DNA of 64,000 nt from JAJDAT01 sp964344185 (GCA_964344185.1 CAYFMN010000003.1:124001-188000), one strand, 5' to 3'. Numbered from the stretch's first letter, positions 28,558 through 38,126 are shown. A program made the numbers and translations. The notes: a model not told the origin generated them from the letters alone.

Positions 28558-30450
28558 TTAGTTTAAAGAGATAAAAAAAGACTGGATGCCGTCAAATTCG
28601 TTCAAGGAATCGTCCAGGTAAAAGATTTCAGTCAAATCGTGTTTTCCTTTTCTTATTGGATAAAGAATGTAAGTCATTTGCCAAACTTCTTTTTTATCCT
28701 CTGAGTTAACGCGCCCCATGTAAGGGTTTAAAAGAGCCGCTTGGTCTGGCCATTCTTTTTGAGTGGCGTCCCATAAAATAAGATTTGATTTCTGACCAAA
28801 GGGTTTAAGGTAAGCTAAAAGAAGGTAACCGTCGGTTTTAAATTGAACCGATTTTATTTCGCTGGAAGAAAGGTGCATTTTTTGCCTTGTGGTTTTATTT
28901 ATTAACAGAGACTTTTTACCTAAAATTTTTAAACCGGTCGACGGTCGGGGTTCAATTTGATTGGTTTTTGTAAAATTAATTTTTGTCTCATAATCCAAAT
29001 CGGCCACTGGAGGTATGAACCGGTTCAGCTTAACGCCCCATTCATAAAGACAAATGTTTTCTCTACATTCCAATTCGCGCAAACTTTCTTTGGGAAAAGT
29101 GAGAAATTTATTTTGAAGATAACCGCCAATTGGAAAAACGTCTGGAGGATTATCTTTGTGTGCGATAAGAATTATTTTTTCAGGTTTTTCTCCGTTTAAA
29201 AATCGAAACATATCGTTCGAGATTCTTTTTTCCAAATAGTGAATAAGAACGCTTTTTTCTTTATTTCCAAGAAGACTGACGACCAAAACATTTTTTTCAG
29301 CATTATTTTTTACGTAATCAGAAACCTGGATCGCTTCTCTTATTGTCGCTTCTTTGACATTGGCTCGTGCGGGATAGTATTGAAGCCAAAAAATGACCGC
29401 AGGTATAACTGTCAAACTTATAAAGACCAACCCAAAAACTATTTTGAGATTTGAACGTTTATATAGAAGTTTGTATAAAAGCGATTCGGCGCCAACAGCT
29501 AAAATGAAAAAGATAAAAGGAAGAACAAAGATATAAATTCTGCTAAAAAGCGTTGTGCCAAGAGAAAATAAGATTGCTATCGGAACGATTATTAGGCTCA
29601 AAATGGCAAATAGTTTTTTGCGATCCGTAATGAAAAAAGAACCTAGCAAAAATAACGCGTAAACCCAAACTCCAAAAGGCTCTAATAACTGATTAATAAT
29701 CTCTATTAGCCCGTTTAATCCTGAATATTTAACCGAGTAGTTTTGAACTCCAGTCTTTAGTCCTTCCTGAATGCCATAAAGATAAAAACAGACTGCGAAT
29801 AGCAAAACTAAATAATAAGCGGTTAATTTTTTAAATAGAAACGAAGTTGATTGAACGTCTTCTTGTTTTTTATTGAGGATGAGTAAAACAGAAAATAAAG
29901 CGGAACCGGCCAGGAATACGGCGTTACTGGGCAAAGTAATTACTAAACCGGTACCAGACAAGAAGAAAAGCAGGCTGTTTTGCCAGTGGCTTCGCGATTG
30001 AACCAATTTGCAAATAGACCAAATAAAGAGGAGAGCTAGAAATACCGTTATTGCATAGCCGCGACCGGCTTGGGAATAAATCAAATGCGGTTTCGAAATT
30101 AGAATTAAAAACGCAGCGCCAAAAGAAGCAAATTTAGAATTTAAAAGTTTAAGGCCAACCAAATAAGTTAACGGAACCGCTAATATTCCGGATAGAATAG
30201 AAGGAAGCCGAAACCCCCATTCGTTTTCCCAAAATATTTGGAGGCATATATTAGAAAGCAGACTAAAAAGTGTATGCTGATTCGTGTCGGTGTAATCAAA
30301 AACCAGACTTTTCCAAGAACTGAAAGCGTAATGATTAAACGTGATCGCTTCGTCTCCGTTTAAGGGACTCCCGCCAAAAGGAACCCGTGTCAAAACGGAA
30401 AAAAATAACAAAAATAAGACGATATTTTTTGAGGAAGGAGAGTTTGACAT
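28558..30450 (-). CDS. GT39-type membrane glycosyltransferase
   Basis: A 630-residue integral membrane enzyme of the ArnT/PMT type. The first periplasmic loop has the acidic NGDEAITFNHYAF motif, followed by NQHTLFSLLSNICLQIF; helices continue to about residue 355. A soluble C-terminal domain (about 380-630) lies in the periplasm. Such enzymes transfer a sugar from a polyprenyl phosphate to lipid or protein. The acceptor is not known. A palindromic repeat follows its stop directly. Confidence 0.8.
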   Translation of the reverse strand: MSNSPSSKNIVLFLLFFSVLTRVPFGGSPLNGDEAITFNHYAFSSWKSLVFDYTDTNQHTLFSLLSNICLQIFWENEWGFRLPSILSGILAVPLTYLVGLKLLNSKFASFGAAFLILISKPHLIYSQAGRGYAITVFLALLFIWSICKLVQSRSHWQNSLLFFLSGTGLVITLPSNAVFLAGSALFSVLLILNKKQEDVQSTSFLFKKLTAYYLVLLFAVCFYLYGIQEGLKTGVQNYSVKYSGLNGLIEIINQLLEPFGVWVYALFLLGSFFITDRKKLFAILSLIIVPIAILFSLGTTLFSRIYIFVLPFIFFILAVGAESLLYKLLYKRSNLKIVFGLVFISLTVIPAVIFWLQYYPARANVKEATIREAIQVSDYVKNNAEKNVLVVSLLGNKEKSVLIHYLEKRISNDMFRFLNGEKPEKIILIAHKDNPPDVFPIGGYLQNKFLTFPKESLRELECRENICLYEWGVKLNRFIPPVADLDYETKINFTKTNQIEPRPSTGLKILGKKSLLINKTTRQKMHLSSSEIKSVQFKTDGYLLLAYLKPFGQKSNLILWDATQKEWPDQAALLNPYMGRVNSEDKKEVWQMTYILYPIRKGKHDLTEIFYLDDSLNEFDGIQSFFISLN

Positions 30451-30463
30451 GAGCGGTAGGAGG

Positions 30464-30664
30464 TTAATGAAAAGGGCCTGAATAAAACGTTAACTCATTA
30501 TATCTCTTAGCCATTCTCGGTAAAAGATAATTAGTATCGATTATACTTAGCGACTGACTGGATTCGCCCGTTAATTTATTAAGGAAATAACTCCCTAACA
30601 TCACCCCGACTAAAATAAAATTATCGTCTAAAGCTTGTAATGACTCCAAAAAAGGAACCTCCAC
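30464..30664 (-). CDS. Possible small protein upstream of the glycosyltransferase
   Basis: A 66-residue frame opening with GTG and ending 13 bases before the glycosyltransferase start on the same strand. No ribosome site and no recognised motif, and its start overlaps the first 25 bases of the divergent nuclease-like gene. It may not be real. Confidence 0.3.
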   Translation of the reverse strand: MEVPFLESLQALDDNFILVGVMLGSYFLNKLTGESSQSLSIIDTNYLLPRMAKRYNELTFYSGPFH

Positions 30665-31077
30665 AACTTAAAGCGGGAAAAAAGTTTCATAAGAAAATCC
30701 AAAATGAGTGGCTTGGGGAAAAAGAACTAAAAATCAGCACGGAAAAAAGGATTCGAAAGCCAAATAAAAAATTTGGAAGGATTGACGTGTCTTGGGACGG
30801 CGATGACGGTTCGGTTTGTGTTATTGAAATCAAAAATTCTAACTGGGACAAAATGACCGATATAAATGTTCGTAAAAATGTAAGACGCCATATCCGCCAA
30901 ATATGGGCATATGTCGAATCAGAACTCAAAGAAAAAGACGTATCTCCTGGGATCATTTACTCTAGGAGACCTAGCGACCCAAATCGATTGAAGTTGATAG
31001 AAGACGCTTTTGAAGAAGAAGGTATATCGGTTGTTTGGGATGATGAAACGATTCAGGAGAGAAAAAATCGAGCTTAG
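30640..31077 (+). CDS. PD-(D/E)xK nuclease-like small protein
   Basis: 145 residues. The core GRIDVSWDG...VCVIEIKNSNWD has the order of a PD-(D/E)xK active site: an Asp in the RID segment, then E-x-K in VIEIKNS. A downstream RRHIRQIWAYVESEL helix and SPGIIYSRRP strand fit the fold. The basic N-terminus (KAGKKFHKKI) may bind DNA. It could be an orphan restriction or repair nuclease, or an inactive relative; no methylase is nearby. Confidence 0.55.
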   Translation: MTPKKEPPQLKAGKKFHKKIQNEWLGEKELKISTEKRIRKPNKKFGRIDVSWDGDDGSVCVIEIKNSNWDKMTDINVRKNVRRHIRQIWAYVESELKEKDVSPGIIYSRRPSDPNRLKLIEDAFEEEGISVVWDDETIQERKNRA

Positions 31078-31104
31078 GTTATTAAATGGGAGTTGGAGCG
31101 GCGT

Positions 31105-31383
31105 TTATAATACAGTGGGAATGCCTTTCTCAAGATTGTCGTCCCATCCATCTGGCGTCATTGAGTTTAAGCCATTGTCTCGTCGGTTTTTAGAAAGGTT
31201 TTGCATGAACTGGAGGTTGCATTGAAGACAGAACCAACCTTCGCCAGAATAGATCCAGCACTCGTTTTCTACCCAGTCTTGCGCTTCTTCTTCGCTATCG
31301 CACCAAGCCCCGTTCTCAACGCAATCCTTAGCCACCTTAGCATGACATACCACTGAATACTGATTGTCTTTCTCGGCGAACAC
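31105..31383 (-). CDS. Small Cys/Trp-rich hypothetical protein
   Basis: 92 residues with GTG start and an AAGGAG ribosome site at good spacing. It has six cysteines, including C-L-Q-C in WFCLQCNLQF, and several tryptophans, so a small metal site is possible. Acidic overall. Not recognised. Confidence 0.6.
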   Translation of the reverse strand: MFAEKDNQYSVVCHAKVAKDCVENGAWCDSEEEAQDWVENECWIYSGEGWFCLQCNLQFMQNLSKNRRDNGLNSMTPDGWDDNLEKGIPTVL

Positions 31384-31484
31384 TGCAGGCTCCTTTTTTC
31401 ATTAAAACAATGTATATTCTTATTATAAATAAGCTTCTCTATTAAAATCAACCTCAGGAAACCACAGAGTCAGACCTAATCTTT

Positions 31485-34166
31485 TTATTTGGAGGTTGAC
31501 GACAGTTTGAGTTTGCCGGAAATTCGGATATTTTTTGGAATAGAACCGGCAAAAAAGACCTTACTATGTTTATCTCCTTGAATGTCAGATTGTAACGAAT
31601 CCTGAAATTGAGTTTTCTTTATGACGCCTTCGCCGCCTTTTTCCCAGCGCCATTTTTTGCGATAGGTGTTGTACGCGATATTGTTTCCTGAAAATAAGCT
31701 ACCTGAAAGTTCGACCTTCGAGCGATCCTTAACCGCAATTCCTATATTGCACTGGGAAAACTTTGAATTGGTAACGGTGGTTTTTGTTCCTTCGCCGGCG
31801 CTGATACATTTATCGTCGTTTTTTTCAAAACGGCTATTGATTACGCTCACGGTTCCCATACTGATATCCAAGCCGTCATTTCCGGAATTTTTAAAGACGC
31901 TATCGCTTATTTCGCCATCGACAAGATCCCAGTCCATAGCGTCGCTTCGAGCGTTTTCAAAAATTGAATTTTTAATTTTAACTTTGGAACGCATAAAATG
32001 AACCGCGTCGTCGCCGATAAAATTTTTCCCGAACCTGCTGTTATTGATTTCGATGTCGGGATTGTCGTGAACGGAAAACATTCCAATGAACTCCAGATTG
32101 TGGCGCTGGTGAACGGAACCGCCTTTCATGTTTAAATAATTGATTCGGCTCCCCTGAGTTTCTTTTCCAAGGAGAGCTAAGACGCCAAAAGGTTTTTCAG
32201 GGTCCAAAGGCCGGATTACTACAGGGCGATCCTGAGCGCCTTCAATTTTTAAAGGACCGCGAATGATAAGCGAGGCCCCCGGGCCGAGTAAAATTTTTGT
32301 GCCAGCTTTTATGATAACTGGTTGACCTCTGTTGGATTCCCGCGTTTTTTTGAAAATCACTTTGTTAGGCCCTAAAATTATGGGTGAGATTTCAGGCGCG
32401 TGTAATTGGAGGACGTTAACGCCTTCCAATTTTCTTAATGCTTTTAGTTTTTTTGGCGGTTTTGAAAATAGAATAGGGTTCCCGTTCAAGCGGTGAGCAA
32501 AGACATAATCTTCAGGTTTTCCTGAAAGCGTAAAAAAAGCATAAGAGCGAGAAGCGCCAAAAAGTTTGGTCAATGAGGGATCGTTGATAGAAGGTAATAA
32601 TTCAAATTGGCGATAACGTTTTAAATTATTTATCGTAAATTTCTGGTCGTCTTTTCTTTTGACAATGGCTCCGGAAAAGCCGTCAAGATAGATTTCGAAA
32701 GTCTCCTTTTTTATGTCAACCACTGCGATAGTGTCTGAAGAGAGCTGATCTTCAATCCAGCCCACTCTTTTGTGAATAAAATCAATCAAACCTTCTATCC
32801 AATTATCCGATAAGTAAAATGGAAAGTATTCTCTTGGGTTTCCGATTTTGCTTAAGTTAATATCCGTGCGAATATCGTCCCTGATTTTAAGCCAGTGAGA
32901 CCTGATATAGCTTTCTGTATTTATGGACGACCCAAAAGAGTGGATAAGCTCATAAAGTCGGTTTATATAAAGAGCCAGATTTCTCGGGTCCATGAGCCAG
33001 GCGGTTATGTATCCGACATTTAGTTTTAGAATGGGTCTATGGAGGTTTTCTTCACTTGAAGCTTCCCAACTATAACCCGCCGGGTCCATTATGATAGGGA
33101 CAAGCTTTCCAGAAACCGTGTCTAACCAAAGAGCGTTATTATGCAGTTCGTCAATGTGGTTTTCGCCGGCATGACAAAGCAGGGCGAGATATTTAGCAAA
33201 GCTGTCTTTATCCAAATATTGACTGAGGGTTTGCAGACTTAAGACGAGATTTTTTTTTGAAGTCCAATTCAAGACATTGACGCTGGCATTAACGAAGTTT
33301 TCTAATACTTTTAACCCTTTATCTTTTGGAACTCCAATCAGCTCCCAGCCAATTGGATGATTCCAGGAATAAATATAATCTTGTTTATGACTTTCCAGTC
33401 TGTAAAAAGGTCCGGGCAAACGGTTAGATTGTATGGCGAGCGATTCATCCAGCCTCGAAATTCTGTTATAGACTCCGAAATACTGGTTGTTGATAAATAA
33501 GCGCACAAATCGTTCGTCAACATTGAGCATATTCCAAAAACCGCTTAAATAATTGCTTACCCAATTACTAAAACCCAGAGCGTCCTGTGGAGCAATGAGA
33601 ACGTGGTTCCTGTTGCCGTCAAGTAATTGGGATTTAGGAAACCGGATTCTAATTGAAGGTTTCCAAACCTGATGATGGTCTGGAAAAGTTCCTCTTAGAT
33701 TGACCCTTACGGGTATTTGGTTTCCCGAGGCGGTTTCATACATGCCATTGACTCGCGGTTTTTTACTTAATTTACCCAAATGGAATTTCAAAATGTTTTC
33801 GTTGAGTTCTTCCAAATCGTTATTTTTTAATAAAAGCCTTATTGTTGGGATTTGGGAAACTTCTGGAGGAGAGGTTGCAAAAAGTACATTGTAAGCGGCG
33901 GAGAGATTGCTTCGAACCAAACCTGGATTAAATGTTTTTCTTAACCATGAATAACTTGGAATCCAAACCTTTTCAAATGCGTCTGTCCTGGGATTGTATT
34001 CCTTATAATTAATCCAATTAGTATAGGCGCTTAAACACCATAGAATGGTGAATATCAAGAAAAATGAGCCGCATAAAAGGGCGAATAGATAACCAATAGA
34101 AACTTGTTTTATTCGACCTGTATTATTAAGCCTAAAGCAGACGCTATTACGAATTGATGAAATCAC
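31485..34166 (-). CDS. CotH-kinase-like / parallel beta-helix membrane protein
   Basis: An 893-residue protein with one N-terminal helix (about 25-48), the rest presumably periplasmic or surface-exposed. Residues about 130-480 resemble the CotH spore-coat kinase fold: LRGTFPDHHQVWKPSIRIRF, RLFINNQYFGVYN, a GENHIDELHNNALW segment with the catalytic-type Asp/Asn, and VPIIMDPAGYSW (metal DP). From about 640 to 870 are beta-helix repeats (IKNSIFENARSDAMDWD, ISDSVFKNSGNDGLDIS, VINSRFEKNDDKCIS). CotH kinases phosphorylate secreted proteins in Bacillus; the target here is unknown. Confidence 0.75.
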   Translation of the reverse strand: MISSIRNSVCFRLNNTGRIKQVSIGYLFALLCGSFFLIFTILWCLSAYTNWINYKEYNPRTDAFEKVWIPSYSWLRKTFNPGLVRSNLSAAYNVLFATSPPEVSQIPTIRLLLKNNDLEELNENILKFHLGKLSKKPRVNGMYETASGNQIPVRVNLRGTFPDHHQVWKPSIRIRFPKSQLLDGNRNHVLIAPQDALGFSNWVSNYLSGFWNMLNVDERFVRLFINNQYFGVYNRISRLDESLAIQSNRLPGPFYRLESHKQDYIYSWNHPIGWELIGVPKDKGLKVLENFVNASVNVLNWTSKKNLVLSLQTLSQYLDKDSFAKYLALLCHAGENHIDELHNNALWLDTVSGKLVPIIMDPAGYSWEASSEENLHRPILKLNVGYITAWLMDPRNLALYINRLYELIHSFGSSINTESYIRSHWLKIRDDIRTDINLSKIGNPREYFPFYLSDNWIEGLIDFIHKRVGWIEDQLSSDTIAVVDIKKETFEIYLDGFSGAIVKRKDDQKFTINNLKRYRQFELLPSINDPSLTKLFGASRSYAFFTLSGKPEDYVFAHRLNGNPILFSKPPKKLKALRKLEGVNVLQLHAPEISPIILGPNKVIFKKTRESNRGQPVIIKAGTKILLGPGASLIIRGPLKIEGAQDRPVVIRPLDPEKPFGVLALLGKETQGSRINYLNMKGGSVHQRHNLEFIGMFSVHDNPDIEINNSRFGKNFIGDDAVHFMRSKVKIKNSIFENARSDAMDWDLVDGEISDSVFKNSGNDGLDISMGTVSVINSRFEKNDDKCISAGEGTKTTVTNSKFSQCNIGIAVKDRSKVELSGSLFSGNNIAYNTYRKKWRWEKGGEGVIKKTQFQDSLQSDIQGDKHSKVFFAGSIPKNIRISGKLKLSSTSK

Positions 34167-34243
34167 AGCGCTTGAATGACATGGTAGTTTTTTAGATTTT
34201 TAATATAAAAATGGATGATCGAAGCGTTGGAGATAATAAATTA

Positions 34244-34345
34244 AGGAAACCTCTAAAAAATCAGATTTGCCAGGAGCCTGACCCTTAAATTCAAGAGTCA
34301 AGCGATAGCAAACCGGTAAAAGTTTCAATTATTAGTGGCCCTTCT
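34244..34345 (+). repeat. Palindromic interspersed repeat, copy B
   Basis: About 100 bases. Left end AGGAAACCTCTAAAA, inner stem CCTGACCCTT/AAGAGTCAAG around AAATTC, right end CAATTATTAGTGGCCC. Lies between the CotH-like gene and the TPR lipoprotein gene. Confidence 0.85.
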
Positions 34346-34352
34346 AAAACTA

Positions 34353-35090
34353 TTAATTGTTTTTGGCGCTGGAGATAAACTCTGCTTTATACAAATTAGT
34401 GGCTTCGTATAAAGATGAAAACCCATACTTTTTTATCATATTATTTAAACGCTCATCCATAGCATTCACTTTAAGAGCGAACCAACCGTTTGGATCGATC
34501 ATTTTGGAATAGGCCACCCTTGCTTTAAGAGTATAAACTATCGCGGTTTTTTTATTATCCATAAAATCTCCCGCAAGTCCTGTGTGTGAGTAAGCTGAAG
34601 CCCTGTTAACAATCATATTTTCTTCTTGCGTCTCGTCGGCTTCTTTGGAGGCGGTTGGTTGTTTGATTTTTCTATTGAAAATTTTTATGGCGGTTTGGAA
34701 ATGCCTGATGGCTTCTTTAAACAGTTTTTTCTTAAACAGGGCGTCGCCAAGATAAAAATGCGCGGTTGCGAAATTTGGATTTAGATTAATGGCTTTTTGA
34801 TAATTAGAGATGGCTTGGTCAATTTGGTTTGATTTGGAATATACCAGGCCAAGGTTGAACTTTACTAGAAAAAGTTTGTCCGGAGCCAGTTGTGCGACCC
34901 GATCCAGGATAGCGATGGATTCTTCAATAAGACCATAACGGGGATCTGATAACTTTAAGCTGTTGCCGATCATTTTCTTTATTGTTTGATCAACTTCGCT
35001 GGCTTTGGTTTCCTGCGGAATGGAGGAATTGCATCCCAAAACAGAGATTAAAATTAACAGCTCTATAAGGATAAATTTACTTTTCCTCAT
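34353..35090 (-). CDS. TPR-repeat lipoprotein
   Basis: 245 residues from the internal ATG at 35090, which gives a proper lipoprotein signal (MRKSKFILIELLI, lipobox SVLGC); an upstream in-frame ATG at 35123 would bury it. Three TPR repeats follow: KLFLVKFNLGLVYSKSNQID, NFATAHFYLGDALFKKKLF and a third degenerate one. TPR lipoproteins usually scaffold envelope complexes. The neighbour on the same strand is a Sel1 repeat protein. Confidence 0.75.
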   Translation of the reverse strand: MRKSKFILIELLILISVLGCNSSIPQETKASEVDQTIKKMIGNSLKLSDPRYGLIEESIAILDRVAQLAPDKLFLVKFNLGLVYSKSNQIDQAISNYQKAINLNPNFATAHFYLGDALFKKKLFKEAIRHFQTAIKIFNRKIKQPTASKEADETQEENMIVNRASAYSHTGLAGDFMDNKKTAIVYTLKARVAYSKMIDPNGWFALKVNAMDERLNNMIKKYGFSSLYEATNLYKAEFISSAKNN

Positions 35091-35239
35091 TAATAAAACT
35101 CTTGAAAGATAATTAGAATGCATGAATTTAGAGAGGAATTAAACTTCCGCATTGGAGGCAGGTTTGAATCGCAGGCGTTTTGCGTCGTTGAAAAATTTTT
35201 TATAAGAATAGTTCATAACTTCAAGTTGTTTAGTCGCTA

Positions 35240-36031
35240 TCATCTTTTTTGCAGTAAAACTTCTAAGTTTTTCTTCGCGTTTATGTGTCCTCTTTTCGCG
35301 GCTTCATAAAACCATTTGACCGCTTCATTAAAGTTTTGAGGGACGCCGAATCCCTGGGCGTAAAGCAGACCTAAATTGTATTGTGCATTTTCATTTCCTT
35401 GTTCCGCCGCTTTATTAGACCACTTAACGGCTTCTTTGTAGTTTTGGGCGACGCCATGGCCCTTTATATACATAAAGCCCAGGTTGTACTGCGCTTTTGC
35501 ATTCCCTTTTTGGGCCGCTTTGCTAAGCCATTTGAATGCCTCTTTGTAGTTTCTCGGAGCCCCTTTTCCCTTTAAATACAGCAGGCCGAGATTGTATTGC
35601 GCCTTTACATGTTCTTTTTTGGCGGCTTTATCTAACCATTTTAAGGCTTCCTTATAATCTGGATCATACCCTTTTCCAGATGAGTAAAGCATCCCAAGGT
35701 TAAATTGTGCGTCTGTATTTTCCTGTTCCGCTGAGATTAGGTTAGCGATAAATTGAGCTTCCATATTGCCTTGTTTTGCCGCAAGTAAATAATAATCGAA
35801 GGCTTTTTCTAAATTTATAGGAATTCCAAGTCCCTGGAAATGCATCATTCCGAGGAAGCTTTGTGCTTCCACGTTTCCTTGTTGCGCTAACGGTTTAAAT
35901 ATTTTAAACGCTAATTTAAAATCTTCTTTTTTATATAACTCTATTCCGTCTTGCAATGTTTTTGCGCTTACGATTGAAGAAGATATGAAATTGATTCCAG
36001 CGACTAATATGAATGCGACCAGCTTTTTCAT
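35240..36031 (-). CDS. Secreted Sel1-repeat protein
   Basis: 263 residues. Signal peptide (about 1-23, ending SIVSAK). Then about six Sel1-like repeats of 36 residues with the consensus AQYNLGLLYxxGxGVPxNYKEAxKWxxKAAxxG. Solenoid proteins of this type mediate protein contacts; signalling and envelope roles are known in other bacteria. Adjacent repeat units are nearly identical at protein level, so recent tandem duplication is likely. Confidence 0.85.
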   Translation of the reverse strand: MKKLVAFILVAGINFISSSIVSAKTLQDGIELYKKEDFKLAFKIFKPLAQQGNVEAQSFLGMMHFQGLGIPINLEKAFDYYLLAAKQGNMEAQFIANLISAEQENTDAQFNLGMLYSSGKGYDPDYKEALKWLDKAAKKEHVKAQYNLGLLYLKGKGAPRNYKEAFKWLSKAAQKGNAKAQYNLGFMYIKGHGVAQNYKEAVKWSNKAAEQGNENAQYNLGLLYAQGFGVPQNFNEAVKWFYEAAKRGHINAKKNLEVLLQKR

Positions 36032-36053
36032 TAAATTATAAATCGTCTTTTTG

Positions 36054-36153
36054 AGGGAACCTCTAAAAATTCATATTTGCCAAGAGCCTGGCCCTTAAAT
36101 TCAAGGGGCAGGCGATAGCAAACCAGTAAAAATACCAATTATTAGAGACCTCC
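36054..36153 (+). repeat. Palindromic interspersed repeat, copy C
   Basis: Best-preserved copy. GGGAACCTCTAAAAATT at the left, TATTAGAGACCTCC at the right. The inner hairpin GCCTGGCCCTT/AAGGGGCAGGC surrounds AAATTC. Its right end overlaps the stop-codon end of the 36142 gene. Confidence 0.85.
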
Positions 36154-36627
36154 TTGAATTTTTAAGAAAATAGGCGATGCGGTTCGGCCTCCAGGTTTAA
36201 AAAAATAAGTTCCTTTTTTGAAATTTTTTTTTACGACTTTGAAGTTAACGCAGGTTTGTCCGCCCATAGCCATAATAATGTCCGTTTTTTCCCAGGCGCC
36301 GAAGTCCTTGAGGTACTCATTGCAAACTGCCCGATAAACAGTTGTGTCTTTAGATAAGTTTAAAACGATATTAAACGATAGATGCCGGGGGATTTTAACC
36401 AAAAATAAACCGTTTAGTTTTTCATCTTTAATATGGTCATAGTAAGGGCGATCAGAAAATATCGGCTCCCCCGGCTCGTATCGCTTAATAGAAAATGGAC
36501 TCATTTGATACGCCGCAGTTTTTTCGTCTTTAAAGCTGACCAAACTTTTATCGTCGCTGAAACCACATAAGAAAAAACTAAAAACGATAATCAAACCAAA
36601 AAAAATTTTGTTAAGATTTTTCTTCAT
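36142..36627 (-). CDS. Secreted hypothetical protein
   Basis: 161 residues with a signal peptide (MKKNLNKIFFGLIIVFSFFL); a Cys at about 21 (FFLCGFSD) could be a lipobox but the preceding residue pattern is poor. The mature part has one Cys pair (AVCNEYL and QTCVNF) and a Lys/Phe-rich strand region at the end. No recognised family. Its end overlaps palindromic repeat C. Confidence 0.55.
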   Translation of the reverse strand: MKKNLNKIFFGLIIVFSFFLCGFSDDKSLVSFKDEKTAAYQMSPFSIKRYEPGEPIFSDRPYYDHIKDEKLNGLFLVKIPRHLSFNIVLNLSKDTTVYRAVCNEYLKDFGAWEKTDIIMAMGGQTCVNFKVVKKNFKKGTYFFKPGGRTASPIFLKIQGGL

Positions 36628-36725
36628 TCTTGCTCACCCGCTAAAAGGAACATTATAAGGTAATTTTGAAACTAATTATGGTTGGAATGTCTTACCGTCA
36701 AGAAATTGAGAAAGGTAATTAACGA

Positions 36726-36823
36726 GTCTCTCTAATAATTCGGGGTTTTAATTTTTGGCGACTCGCCTGCCCTTTATAAACAACGACGGCTCGCGGCCAA
36801 TATCGATTTTTGGAGGTTCCCTA
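36726..36823 (-). repeat. Palindromic interspersed repeat, diverged copy E
   Basis: About 100 bases in the same orientation as copy A: GTCTCTCTAATAATT at the left, GGAGGTTCCCT at the right, CGCCTGCCCTTTA in the middle. The core has drifted, so this is a weaker match. It abuts the stop of the 36827 gene. Confidence 0.6.
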
Positions 36824-36826
36824 ATG

Positions 36827-37447
36827 TTACTTTTTTTCAGAAAAACCGGTTAATTGATACTGCATACACCCAGACACGTCTATAGCTTGCAGGGTTTGCC
36901 AATCGTAAAATAGATTCAGGTTTTCAAAGGCGCATGGAAGCTTGGATATTAAAGATTTGATTTGTTCCTCGGTATAATCTATTCGAGACAGAACCTTTTT
37001 TCCATGATTGATTTCGGTAATTTTGTTTAATACCGATTTAAGTTTATCGTCCATTTGGGGGGCTAAACGCTCAATATTCTCATCCAGGCTCGCTTCCACT
37101 AATTGATGTACCTTAAGTTGTTTTAAAAAGAACGTTGTGCGGTCTTCATCTTTAATGGAGGTCACAGTTAGCGTGTATGGTTCGTCTATGAAGCCAGCTT
37201 CGTAGGCTTTGAAGTTGTCTTCAAGTTGTACAGCGGAGCTAAAGGAGAACACCTTTCCAGTATTTTTGTCGACTATAGCGCCGCCTCCGCCAGCCGCATA
37301 AAATGCCTTGTTTCCGGTATCAACGTATTCTTTCGTATTGTAATCAAAATACCAACCGTAAGGTCTTTCAATGATAGAATTTTCTATAATCGCGCTATCT
37401 GGAGATAAGAACGCTTCGATTATTTTCCGCGCTTCATGAAGTGTCAT
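36827..37447 (-). CDS. Imm35/YrhB-like domain protein
   Basis: 206 residues. The N-terminal about 90 residues fit the YrhB/Imm35 pattern: MTLHEARKIIEAFL, then IIERPYGWYFDYNTKEYVDTG, then AAGGGGAIVDKNTGKVFSFSS. The C-terminal half is charged and helical, not recognised. Imm35 proteins are found as immunity partners of polymorphic toxins or as free-standing proteins; no toxin is seen beside it. Confidence 0.55.
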   Translation of the reverse strand: MTLHEARKIIEAFLSPDSAIIENSIIERPYGWYFDYNTKEYVDTGNKAFYAAGGGGAIVDKNTGKVFSFSSAVQLEDNFKAYEAGFIDEPYTLTVTSIKDEDRTTFFLKQLKVHQLVEASLDENIERLAPQMDDKLKSVLNKITEINHGKKVLSRIDYTEEQIKSLISKLPCAFENLNLFYDWQTLQAIDVSGCMQYQLTGFSEKK

Positions 37448-37562
37448 AGGGCGCCAGTCAATGGGAGCAAAAAAAGACTCATTGAAATTATACTATAGCT
37501 TGACCTCCCAAAAGCTCACATTATGTAAGCTAGAAACTGATAATCACTGGTTATTTTGTCGA

Positions 37563-38126
37563 TTAACCATTTTGATAGGTCTTAATTGGCGATGATTCAG
37601 TTAGCGAATCTTTAATTTTCTTTAGGAATAACTTGTTTTTATTGAAATAACTTTTTTCAGGTTTTTTGGGAGTGTTATTAGTTTTTCTAACAGAAAATAT
37701 ATTTTCTAATGGTTTATCATTTTCATATTTAAAATCGAAAACCATTTGAGCCGATTTATTTTCAGGAGTGGTTTTATTTAAATATTTGGGCATATATTTC
37801 TTAATAAACTTATAAATAGCGCTTATATTTACCATCTCAATATCGGCGATTTCTTGCCGCGTTAATCCTTGCGATATTAATTTCATAATCCTTTTTTTTC
37901 TATCTATTTTCTTACGAGTTGTGGTCGCTCTAACTCTTTTTTTCTTTAAATTATAAATATAGTCTTGATATCCATGTTCATTAAAGAATTCTTTTAAATT
38001 TGAAATGACTTGAATTTCTGGTTCTTTTTCCATGGCTGAAATCTTTTGGATAGGTATACCTTTTAAAACATATTGAGAGTATCTATCAGATTTATCAAAA
38101 TAATTTAGTTTTGAATTAGATTTCAT
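37563..38126 (-). CDS. Helix-turn-helix domain protein
   Basis: 187 residues, very basic. A helix-turn-helix is visible at about 75-112 (RKKRIMKLISQGLTRQEIAD, then SAIYKFIKKYMP), similar to Hin/resolvase-type or sigma region 4 DNA-binding helices. The rest is Lys/Asn-rich and looks disordered. Possibly an accessory-region regulator. An AT-rich region without genes lies upstream. Confidence 0.6.
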   Translation of the reverse strand: MKSNSKLNYFDKSDRYSQYVLKGIPIQKISAMEKEPEIQVISNLKEFFNEHGYQDYIYNLKKKRVRATTTRKKIDRKKRIMKLISQGLTRQEIADIEMVNISAIYKFIKKYMPKYLNKTTPENKSAQMVFDFKYENDKPLENIFSVRKTNNTPKKPEKSYFNKNKLFLKKIKDSLTESSPIKTYQNG

